Source of the DNA: Bacteroidota bacterium
Lineage (GTDB): Bacteria; Bacteroidota; Bacteroidia; AKYH767-A; OLB10
Length of the DNA stretch: 64,000 nt
Assembly: GCA_016713445.1 (NCBI GenBank)
Contig: JADJPB010000005.1
Location: forward strand, 248,001-312,000
Direction of reading: 5' to 3'
The notes under the pieces were generated by a model, which saw nothing but the letters and a program-made list of their open reading frames with translations, searched no databases and had not been told where the DNA came from. Both the position numbers and the translations under genes were made by a program. Shown piece after piece: positions 20,970-29,319 of this stretch (the first letter of the stretch is position 1; every line of letters starts with the position of its first letter).

Positions 20970-23900
20970 ATGCAACGCATTCATAAACTTATGGTCGCCA
21001 ATCGCGGCGAAATCGCTATTCGAGCACTTCGAGCGGCGGCTGAACTTGGTATACGGACCGTTGCCATCTATACTTACGAAGACCGCTACTCCCTCCATCG
21101 TTATAAAGCCGATGAAGCGTATCAGGTAGGAAAGGATAATGATCCCTTAAAACCTTATTTAGACATTGAAGCAATTATCACCGTTGCTAAGGAAAATCAA
21201 GTGCATGCCATTCATCCTGGATACGGATTTTTATCAGAAAACGTAACTTTTGCTCGACGATGCAGGGAAGAGGGAATCATTTTCGTTGGTCCATCCCCCG
21301 AAGCCATGGAACAGTTGGGCGATAAAGTAGCGAGTAAATTAGTAGCAAAGAAAGCCGGAGTACCTGTTATTGAAGATAATCAAATTCCATTAAAATCAAT
21401 TCAAGATGCTTCCTCAGAAGCTTTACGTATAGGCTTCCCCGTTATACTCAAAGCGAGTGCAGGTGGTGGTGGACGAGGAATGCGGGTGATTCGAAAAGTT
21501 GAAGAGTTAGAAAAAGCGTTTGATGAAGCTCGACGAGAAGCAGGAAATGCTTTTGGAGATGATACCATTTTCATCGAAAAATTTGTAGAAGATCCCAAAC
21601 ATATCGAAGTTCAGATTTTAGGAGATCAACATGGAAATATCGTCCATCTTTATGAACGCGACTGCTCCGTGCAACGACGATTTCAAAAAGTAGTGGAAAT
21701 CGCTCCTGCACCGAGTCTGAAACAAGAAACAAAAGACAAACTTTACGAACATGCGTTGGCCATCACTCGCTATGTGAAATACGACAACGCAGGGACTGTA
21801 GAGTTCTTAGTGGATTCTGATGAAAATATTTATTTCATAGAAGTGAATCCACGCATTCAAGTAGAGCATACCGTAACAGAACAAATTACGGGCTATGATT
21901 TAGTTTGTGCACAAATTCATATTGCCGATGGTGCTGCACTCAATTCTCCGATGATTGAGATCTATTCACAAGCCGATATTCAATGTCGGGGTTTTGCCAT
22001 ACAATGTCGCATCACCACAGAAGATCCCGAAAATGATTTCAAACCTGACTATGGTACCATCATCGCTTACAGAAATGCTGGCGGAAATAGTATCCGTATC
22101 GATGAAGGCAGCTCCTACCAAGGAGTAAAAGTTTCTCCATTCTTTGATTCTATGCTAGCCAAGATCACGGCTCATGGAAGAACACTCGCTGGAGCTAGTC
22201 GAAGAATGCATCGTACGCTTACTGAGTTCAGAATACGGGGAGTAAAAACGAATATTCCTTTTTTAGAAAATGTGATCACGCATCCTGCCTTTCAAAATGG
22301 CGAGGCGACGGTGAAATTTATTGAAAAATATCCTGAACTATTTAATTTTAGAAAGAAGCAAGACAGCGGAACACGTGTACTTCGGTACGTCGCCAACGTT
22401 ATTGTGAATGGAAATCCGGATGTAACTAAAATAGATCCTTCACGCATTTTTGATGCCCCACGAATGCCCTCTTCAAAAATATCTGGACCTCCACGCGCGG
22501 GCACAAAACAAAAACTCGATGAAATGGGTCCGGAGAAATTTGCGCAGTGGCTCATAGCAGAAAAGAAAGTAAAATTTACCGATACCACCTATCGCGATGC
22601 GCATCAATCGCTCTTAGCAACTCGAGTTCGTACAACGGACTTCTTACAAGTAGCACGCAACTTTGCATTGCATCACCCCCAAACTTTCAGCATGGAAGTA
22701 TGGGGCGGTGCGACTTTCGATGTGGCGCTTCGCTTCTTGCATGAGTGTCCTTGGAAAAGGTTGCAATTACTCCGAGAAGCGATTCCCAATATTTGCTTGC
22801 AGATGTTGATACGTGGAAATAATGCCATAGGCTATTCCGCTTATCCAAATAATCTAGTAGAAAGTTTTATCGAACAAAGTTGGAAGCATGGAGTGGATGT
22901 ATTTCGCATCTTCGATTCCTTGAACTGGACAAAGTCGATGGAAGTAAGCATCAACGCTGTTCGTGAACGCACGGGTGGTATTGCAGAAGCTTGTATCAGT
23001 TATACCGGAGATATTCTGGATCCGAAGAAAACGAAATACAATTTAAACTACTACTTGGACCTAGCAAAAGACTTAGAAGATAAAGGAGCGCATATACTTT
23101 GCATCAAAGATATGGCCGGACTCTTGAAACCTTATTCAGCGACACTGCTCATCGAAGAACTAAAAAAATCCGTTTCATTACCTATCCATCTGCATACACA
23201 CGATACATCATCCATTCAAGCGGCTACTTACTTGAAAGCGATTGAAGCCGGCGTTGATGTGGTAGACGTTGCATTGGCTTCCATGAGTGGTCTTACTTCA
23301 CAACCCAACTTCAACAGTATGGTGGAAGCACTGCGAAACACGCCGCATGAAGTGGGTCACGATATCATTCACCTCAACCAACACAGTAATTATTGGGAAC
23401 GCGTTCGTGAATATTATTATCCCTTTGAAAGTGGATTGATGGCAGGCACCGCGGAAGTGTATGATCATGAAATTCCGGGGGACAATATTCGAACTTGCGT
23501 CCACAAGCTATTTCACTCGGTTTGGGTGACAAAATGGAAGAAATTAAACAAGCCTACGCTGACGTCAATCAACTTTTGGTGACATTGTAAAAGTTACACC
23601 GAGTTCAAAAGTTGTAGGTGACATGGCACTCTTCATGGTCAGCAATAATTTATCGAAAGAAGATATTTTTACGAAAGGTGAATCGATCAGTTTTCCAAGC
23701 AGTGTCAAAAGCTTTTTCAAAGGTGACATAGGACAAGCACCAGGCGGTTTTCCAAAAGTTCTTCAAAAAATTGTGTTGAAAGATGAAGTTCCATATACAG
23801 ATTTACCCAACGCACATCTTTTGCCGATTGACCTAGATAATGCATTCAACAAATTCAAAGAAAAATTTGGATCCAACTTATCTTTCCTCGATTTCCTGAG

Positions 23901-24420
23901 CTGGCAGTTCTATCCAAAAGTATTTGAAGAATATCTAACCTTTGTAAAAGAGTTTGGTGATGTAAGCCGACTTCCAACTCCCACTTTCTTCTTCGGAATG
24001 AAAAACAACGAAGAGATCATGGTAGAGATTGCGAAAGGAAAAAAGATTTTGATTCGTTTATTATATGTAAGTGACGTAGACGACAAAGGAAGAAGAATTG
24101 TTTACTTCCGCCTCAATGGTCAAACTCGTTCCATCGAAGTTCAAGATAAAAAAGCAAATGTTAAAAAGGTAAGTCACGCGAAAGCGAGCGGCGATCTTCA
24201 AATTGGAACACCGTTACAAGGACTTCTGAGTAAAATATTTGTTAAACCCGGTCAGGAAGTAAAAAAGAACGCACCTCTCTTTACTATCGAAGCTATGAAA
24301 ATGGAAACGACGATAACGGCGGCTACTGATATAAAAATTCAGTCAATCACGCTGCCTGAAGGAACCTTAGTGGAATCAGAAGACTTGGTTATGGAAGTCA
24401 ATCCCAATCTGGCAGCGTAA
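20970..24420 (+). CDS. pyc: Pyruvate carboxylase, two frameshifts
   Basis: This biotin enzyme carboxylates pyruvate to oxaloacetate with ATP and bicarbonate (anaplerosis, cytoplasm). After correction it has 1150 residues, the usual length of single-chain pyruvate carboxylase. Order: biotin carboxylase (M-V-A-N-R-G-E-I-A-I-R, glycine loop A-S-A-G-G-G-G-R-G-M, E-V-N-P-R-I-Q-V-E-H), carboxyltransferase (D-T-T-Y-R-D-A-H-Q-S-L-L-A-T-R-V-R, K-D-M-A-G-L-L, H-L-H-T-H-D) and biotin carrier domain (E-A-M-K-M-E-T; biotinyl-Lys codon 24298-24300). Two missing G bases, in the G5 run 23477-23481 and at 23578-23579, restore P-G-G-Q-Y-S-N-L-R-P-Q-A and L-L-G-D-I-V-K-V-T-P. Both lie in the most conserved part of the enzyme, so they are almost certainly sequencing slips. 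Confidence 0.95.
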
Positions 24421-24567
24421 TCGGTTTCGAAATTTTTACATTGATTCGAATGAGTTACTCACATGCCTTCCATCTTACCATATAAAAATTCACGATATTC
24501 AGTAAATAAACAAATTCTGATTTTGAAATTTTCTTGTATACTAGATAAATAGTATTCTAGCTGAATA

Positions 24568-25872
24568 TTAAATACTCATCATAACTTGTTTTCTATGCAT
24601 CGACGTTTTTAACTTTACGTATTCATCGCGTTCCATACCAATCCTAAATGAATTGGTTTCCACATTTCCATTCATTAAATAAGTGATCTTCAAAACACCT
24701 TTTTCTCCATTCTGAATATACTTAATGGAAATAATATTTTTGATGGCATATGAATGCATCCAATTTGAAATGATGGGGGAGTACACAAAAATATAATCCT
24801 CCGACACCAAAATAATTCGTGCGCGATAGAAAAAATTGATAAAACCTATAAATGCAAAAAATCCTAAGAAAACTGCCATCACGGTCAAATCAGCTTTAGG
24901 TTCGGCTGTTGAAAAAAACGCATAAAGCCCGATTGGCAACAATACTCCATTGGTAGAATGCCAAAACTTAAAATCACTTTTATACTTTACCTTTTCGTTG
25001 CTGACAACATCTTTGAGATTCGGATAATTCGAATCCCATGATAACTTAGTATGTTCATGCTTACCGATCATGGATGGATCTTGTCGCAACAACATCGTCA
25101 AGTGTCGATACAAATCAGGAAGCTCAGATTTAAATCCATGAGGATCTTCAAAAAAATGTTCCACGCATACCGAAAAAAATTCCCGTTCATCGGTACCCGC
25201 ATACCTTCGTAAGAAATGGTCCTCCATACTATTCACTTCATTAAAAACCTCCGTAGAGCTGGCTTGCCATTTTAAAAAATATTCATAAAAATCCGGATCA
25301 CTTTTCTTGACAATTCGACTTAAGTCGAGGGCATGCGCCAGTTCATGCAAACCTAGATTTAATTTGTCTTTTGCATCGGCATAACCTTCCATAAAATGCT
25401 GCCAAGAAAGAACTACTAATCCCTTAATACTTGTTTCACCGCGATGAAGAGCGCCAGTATAGGGTGATGTATAAACTCCCGGATAAATAATAAATGTATG
25501 AAAATGAGGAATAGAAAAATTCCTTAAGCCAAACGTAAGTTGAACTATGGAAGCCGATAATAATATTTTCATGGTATGGGTGATTTCCAGGTCTTCCTTG
25601 CCAATGAATTTCTTTTGCTTTAAAATTGAATTGCACCGAAGCAAAAACTTTAATTTTGATAATTCAGGAAGCAAACGATAAAATTCGAAGTGCTTTTTTA
25701 GAATAGGTTCTACCATGTTTCTGTGCTTTAAAAAATTCTGCGTTGGACTCATTGCAATCCTTTTGATGCTTCGAGATTCCTCTCTCCAATATTCATCATG
25801 AACATGCACAAGTAAATCGGAACCAACAAACCAATAAAAGACAAATAGAATCGTAATAATTGCCACCACCAT
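24568..25872 (-). CDS. Membrane-anchored MtfA-like (M90) zinc peptidase
   Basis: The Met at 25872 gives a 434-residue protein that begins with a hydrophobic anchor (MVVAIITILFVFYWFVGSDL). An upstream TTG at 25905 is a weaker choice. The central region matches the MtfA/M90 family: S-W-Q-H-F-M-E-G-Y-A-D-A-K-D-K-L-N-L-G-L-H-E-L-A-H-A-L-D contains the HExxH zinc motif, with the downstream acidic F-N-E-V segment and R-E-F-F-S-V-C-V-E-H-F-F. In E. coli MtfA is a cytosolic peptidase that interacts with the Mlc regulator; Bacteroidota members are longer. The C-terminal ~140 residues add two membrane helices and a PH-like beta-rich tail, which the enterobacterial protein lacks. Substrate unknown. The gene is convergent with pyc. 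Confidence 0.8.
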   Translation of the reverse strand: MVVAIITILFVFYWFVGSDLLVHVHDEYWREESRSIKRIAMSPTQNFLKHRNMVEPILKKHFEFYRLLPELSKLKFLLRCNSILKQKKFIGKEDLEITHTMKILLSASIVQLTFGLRNFSIPHFHTFIIYPGVYTSPYTGALHRGETSIKGLVVLSWQHFMEGYADAKDKLNLGLHELAHALDLSRIVKKSDPDFYEYFLKWQASSTEVFNEVNSMEDHFLRRYAGTDEREFFSVCVEHFFEDPHGFKSELPDLYRHLTMLLRQDPSMIGKHEHTKLSWDSNYPNLKDVVSNEKVKYKSDFKFWHSTNGVLLPIGLYAFFSTAEPKADLTVMAVFLGFFAFIGFINFFYRARIILVSEDYIFVYSPIISNWMHSYAIKNIISIKYIQNGEKGVLKITYLMNGNVETNSFRIGMERDEYVKLKTSMHRKQVMMSI

Positions 25873-26020
25873 ATCGGTATGAAAGTAAAATAAAATTAAA
25901 GACAAACCTCTTCTTTGCGTACGGTATTATCCTCTTTGCAGTTAGATTTTCGATTCAAAAAGTAAGTTACCACTATTAACATTTACCTATCGACAAGATT
26001 CTAGAAACCCATTATTTACT

Positions 26021-26052
26021 CTTGTTTCTATGACGTATCTCTAGTAGGTTTG
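26021..26052 (+). promoter_or_regulatory. Candidate promoter CTTG-N20-TAGGTTTG ahead of the LutB-like gene
   Basis: TAGGTTTG at 26045-26052 matches TAnnTTTG exactly, with CTTG (3 of 4 to the TTTG -33 element) 20 bases upstream. It ends only 9 bases before the ATG at 26062, so the transcript would be almost leaderless. Confidence 0.55.
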
Positions 26053-26061
26053 TATGAATCT

Positions 26062-27426
26062 ATGACATCGCTAGTTTTGGAAAAACCCAAATCAAATATA
26101 ATTGATATTCAGGGTGATACATGGTCTGAAAGGGCAGTATCGGCGTCAAAACTGCAGAAGTACCAGTTTGAAAAAGGGAGCAGCCAATATGTGAATTTGG
26201 AATTGGCTCGCAACCGTGCGGCATTTACAAGATGGAAAACGATTGAAAATCTCGATAAATATTTAATCGAGTTCGAATCGAACTTCATTAAAGCGGGTGG
26301 CAAAGTAATCTGGGCACAAGATATCACGGATGCGTTAGAAGCCATTTTAGAAATTTTAAAAAAATCGCATGCAAAACAAATTATTAAATCCAAAACAAAT
26401 ACGGCTACTGAAATTGGGCTGAATGCATTTTTGGAAAACGAAGGTTTCAAATTTTCTGAAACAGATACAGGGGATTTTATTGTTCAGGCAGCGGAAGAAA
26501 GTGGTTCGCATATGGTGATGCCAGCTTTACATAAGTCAACCAAAGAAATTGCTTCACTTCTTCACGATAAAATGGGATTACCTGCTGATGCAGAAGCTCC
26601 AGGAATTGTTCGTTTTATTCGCGATCATTTGCGTGATACATTTCAATCAGCTGAAGTTGGAATTACAGGATGTAATTTTTTAATTGCAGATCCAGGCGCT
26701 GTGGTAATTCTGGAAAATGAAGGTAATGCACAACTTACTGCAGCACTTCCAAAGAAACATATTGTTCTAGCGGGCATCGACAAGATGTTACCAACTTTAA
26801 ATGATTTAGATTTATTTCTTCCTTTGTTGAGCACATACGGTACCGGTCAAACATTAACTACCTATAATAATATTATTAGCAGTCCGCGCCAAGCTGATGA
26901 ACAAGATGGGCCTGAAGAACTTTACATTATACTTCTCGACAATGGACGCACGGATGTATTAGCGCACGACCAACAACGTCAGGCCTTATCATGTATCAAG
27001 TGTGGTGCTTGCCAAACTGTTTGTCCGGTTTATCATACGGCCGGTGTGAGTGATTTTCCATCTCCCATTGCAGCAGTCACAATGCCCTTGCAACATGTAG
27101 AGATGCAACACTTGAGTCATGCGAGTACACTTTGCGGTGGATGTAAAGATGTATGTCCGGTGAAAATTGATATCCCGCGTTTACTTCTTCAAAACAGAAA
27201 ATTGTTCGTCGACAAAGGCAATGTAAACCGCACTGAAAAATGGTTTTACTATGCTTGGAAGAAGGCGATGCTGAAGCGTGAGATCATGAGTTGGACGGGC
27301 ATCAGTGCACGTAAACATATATTAGATGGTCTCTTCAAATCGAAAGACGGACATCGTAAAATGCCGATTCAATCGAAGGAGAAACCCTTCAACGAATGGT
27401 ATCGTGAAAAGATGAATTACAAATAG
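26062..27426 (+). CDS. LutB/YkgF-like iron-sulfur protein (lactate utilisation family)
   Basis: A 454-residue cytoplasmic protein, counting from ATG 26062 (a TTG at 26050 is in frame but overlaps the promoter). It has an N-terminal LUD domain (G-I-T-G-C-N-F-L-I-A-D-P-G-A-V-V-I-L-E-N-E-G-N) followed by a double 4Fe-4S region: C-I-K-C-G-A-C-Q-T-V-C-P and C-G-G-C-K-D-V-C-P. In LutABC systems the B subunit carries electrons during L-lactate oxidation to pyruvate. LutA (CCG domain) and LutC are not adjacent here, so the partners must be elsewhere. In many Bacteroidota this gene stands alone. Next to pyruvate carboxylase this could tie lactate to pyruvate metabolism, but that is inference. Confidence 0.88.
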   Translation: MTSLVLEKPKSNIIDIQGDTWSERAVSASKLQKYQFEKGSSQYVNLELARNRAAFTRWKTIENLDKYLIEFESNFIKAGGKVIWAQDITDALEAILEILKKSHAKQIIKSKTNTATEIGLNAFLENEGFKFSETDTGDFIVQAAEESGSHMVMPALHKSTKEIASLLHDKMGLPADAEAPGIVRFIRDHLRDTFQSAEVGITGCNFLIADPGAVVILENEGNAQLTAALPKKHIVLAGIDKMLPTLNDLDLFLPLLSTYGTGQTLTTYNNIISSPRQADEQDGPEELYIILLDNGRTDVLAHDQQRQALSCIKCGACQTVCPVYHTAGVSDFPSPIAAVTMPLQHVEMQHLSHASTLCGGCKDVCPVKIDIPRLLLQNRKLFVDKGNVNRTEKWFYYAWKKAMLKREIMSWTGISARKHILDGLFKSKDGHRKMPIQSKEKPFNEWYREKMNYK

Positions 27427-27486
27427 GATTGATTTTTTTCGATCCATAATTATTCCTTCTAACTAATCGAAATATAATTCTGCCTC

Positions 27487-28341
27487 TTGCCTATCTCCTT
27501 CACCACAGTTTCCGATTTACAAACTGCATTAAACGCGGATCGTTTGGCGGGAAAAAAGATAGGTTTTGTTCCCACGATGGGCGCTTTGCATGAGGGGCAT
27601 TTATCCTTGGTAAAAAGCGCAGCAGCGGGAAATGATATAGTGGTTTGCAGCATCTTTGTAAATCCAACACAATTTAATAATGCTGCCGATTTAGAAAAAT
27701 ATCCGCGCATGCCCGATGCCGATATTCATTTACTTAAAACGGCAGGATGCGATTATGCTTTTCTTCCTTCGGTAAATGAGATCTATCCCAACGGAAAAAT
27801 TTTACTCGACATTCATTTTGGTGATTTAGAAAAAGTGATGGAAGGCGAATTTCGTCCCGGACATTTTAAAGGGATGGCGACAGTGGTAAACCGATTGTTT
27901 GAAATTGTAACTCCTGACAACGCCTACTTCGGAAAAAAAGATTTTCAGCAATTGGCCATTGTAAAAAACATGGTGAAACAATTGGGGCTATCCGTCAACG
28001 TTATTGGTTGCGAAACGCTCAGAGAAGAAGATGGTTTAGCGATGAGTTCGCGTAACATGCTATTAACTGCAGCCCAAAGAAAAGCCGCACCCATGATTTA
28101 CAAAGCCAGGCGCACGGCTCAAGAATTTATTCCTTTTCATACAGTGGAAGCCGTAAAAGAACTAGTAACACGTTACATTCAACAAAGTCCGCTTTTAAAA
28201 GTTGAATACTTTGAAATTGTAAATCCAGAAACATTACAACCCATTCAAGATTGGAATGAGTGCAAGGAAGTGCAAGGATGTATTGCGGTGTTAACGGAAG
28301 GGCCGAGGTTGATTGATAATATTACTTATGCTACTATATAA
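27487..28341 (+). CDS. panC: Pantothenate synthetase
   Basis: It joins pantoate and beta-alanine with ATP to make pantothenate (coenzyme A pathway, cytoplasm). The 284-residue product has the family motifs F-V-P-T-M-G-A-L-H-E-G-H, V-V-C-S-I-F-V-N-P-T-Q-F, F-R-P-G-H-F-K-G-M-A-T-V-V-N-R-L-F, F-G-K-K-D-F-Q-Q-L and S-S-R-N. The start is probably TTG at 27487: an in-frame stop lies 12 bases upstream and no ATG precedes the first conserved strand. The partner gene panD, which makes beta-alanine, is 12 kb away at 40233. Confidence 0.95.
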   Translation: MPISFTTVSDLQTALNADRLAGKKIGFVPTMGALHEGHLSLVKSAAAGNDIVVCSIFVNPTQFNNAADLEKYPRMPDADIHLLKTAGCDYAFLPSVNEIYPNGKILLDIHFGDLEKVMEGEFRPGHFKGMATVVNRLFEIVTPDNAYFGKKDFQQLAIVKNMVKQLGLSVNVIGCETLREEDGLAMSSRNMLLTAAQRKAAPMIYKARRTAQEFIPFHTVEAVKELVTRYIQQSPLLKVEYFEIVNPETLQPIQDWNECKEVQGCIAVLTEGPRLIDNITYATI

Positions 28342-28427
28342 TTTTTAGTAAAATAGAATTATCGCTTCTGATAAAAGATGTTAGATGTTGGATGCTAGAT
28401 TTTGGATTAGTCAACCTTACACCTTGC

Positions 28428-28455
28428 GTAACCTCGCCACTCATGGAGAGGTTAC
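28428..28455. repeat. Small inverted repeat downstream of panC
   Basis: Arms GTAACCTC and GAGGTTAC with a 12-base loop. It is not followed by a T-run, so it is not a clear terminator. Just before it, at 28379-28406, lies a degenerate GATGTTAGATGTTGGATGC repeat. Confidence 0.5.
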
Positions 28456-28529
28456 AGATATTGTCCTCCTATATTAAGTTGTCACCCATATCTTGTTGAA
28501 TAAAACGATTAAATCTACGGAATCTAAAT

Positions 28530-28554
28530 AAGGTATCACAAATTGTGATACCTT
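28530..28554. promoter_or_regulatory. 25-base perfect palindrome upstream of the ORF6N gene (candidate operator)
   Basis: Arms AAGGTATCACAA and TTGTGATACCTT around a central base, ending 18 bases before the ATG at 28573. A close copy (19 of 21 bases) lies inside the gene at 28785-28805. The position suggests a binding site for a dimeric regulator, perhaps the ORF6N protein itself; this is inference. Confidence 0.55.
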
Positions 28555-28572
28555 CTATACATCCACACCAAA

Positions 28573-29136
28573 ATGGCAAAGAAAGAAGTAACATTAATAA
28601 TTCCTTAAGAAACTATAATCAACAAAATAATTGTATTAAGTGATGAAAAAGTTATACTTGATGTGCATCTAGCAGAAATTTACGGTGTAGAAAACAGGGC
28701 ATTAAAACAAGCAGTACGCAGGAATTTAGATTTATTCCCTGACGACTTTATGTTTGTACTAACAGACAAAGAAGTAGAAATCGTGGTATCACAAAATGTG
28801 ATTCCTAGTAAACAACATTTAGGTGGTTCGAGTCCGTCTGCGTTCACAGAAACTGGAGTAGCGATGTTATCAAGTGTACTGAAAAGTAAGAGAGCTAAAG
28901 AAATGAACATAGCTATCATGAGAGCATTTGTAGCAATTCGTAAAATGCTTTTAACGAATACAGAGTTACGTCTAGAAATAGAATACATAAAAAAGAAAGT
29001 GGATAGCCACGGAAAGAACATAGAGTTGGTGTTCCAATATTTAGATGAGTTGATTGAGAAAAAAGAAAATCCGAAACCACGAAAACAAATTGGATACACG
29101 ATTCCAAAGAAAAAGAAGAAGAAGAAGAAGAAATAA
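28573..29136 (+). pseudogene. ORF6N domain protein, interrupted by an in-frame TAA
   Basis: The ORF6N domain is a phage- and mobile-element-associated DNA-binding-like domain (KilA-N/Bro neighbourhood) also found on Bacteroidota chromosomes. From ATG 28573 the frame reads M-A-K-K-E-V-T-L-I-I-P, then TAA (28606-28608), then E-T-I-I-N-K-I-I-V-L-S-D-E-K-V-I-L-D-V-H-L-A-E-I-Y-G-V without a frame change. The expected residue at the stop is Glu (GAA to TAA is one base). The rest is intact: R-N-L-D-L-F-P-D-D-F-M-F, A-F-T-E-T-G-V-A-M-L-S-S-V-L-K, a coiled-coil-like helix and a tail of nine lysines. Either a true nonsense mutation, a base error, or re-initiation at GTG 28663 giving 157 residues. No other mobile gene is nearby. 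Confidence 0.75.
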
Positions 29137-29249
29137 TCGAAGAACAACGAATTTTAAAAATTAAAAACTATCAAGGTTCAATTGGATTGAAGCAGCTGCT
29201 AGGTGCAAGATAACTTTCAATAATTTTTTTGCGTCAGCACAGAATAAAA

Positions 29250-29267
29250 GCTAGAAGCTAGAAGCTT
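29250..29267. repeat. Short heptanucleotide tandem repeat (GCTAGAA)n
   Basis: Two and a half copies of a 7-base unit, GCTAGAA. It resembles the (CTACAAG) heptamers at 31676-31703. It lies between the ORF6N gene and the 3' end of the minus-strand secreted protein. No function is evident. Confidence 0.5.
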
Positions 29268-29319
29268 ATAAAAATGCGTGTCGAAATCCTATTCCCAATC
29301 AAATTACTATGCGTGAAAA

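Noticed and set aside
20970..24420. Programmed frameshifting in pyruvate carboxylase
   Set aside because: Two separate slips lie 100 bases apart at ordinary G runs without a slippery heptamer plus structure, and the family is never made this way; sequencing error is simpler.
28829..28845. GGTTCGAGTCC motif resembling a tRNA T-loop
   Set aside because: It lies inside the intact frame of the ORF6N gene (G-G-S-S-P-S) and no acceptor, D or anticodon stems surround it.
28680..29147. Long minus-strand open frame opposite the ORF6N gene
   Set aside because: It begins with poly-Phe from the poly-Lys codons of the other strand and shows no recognisable domain, while the plus strand is a clear ORF6N protein.
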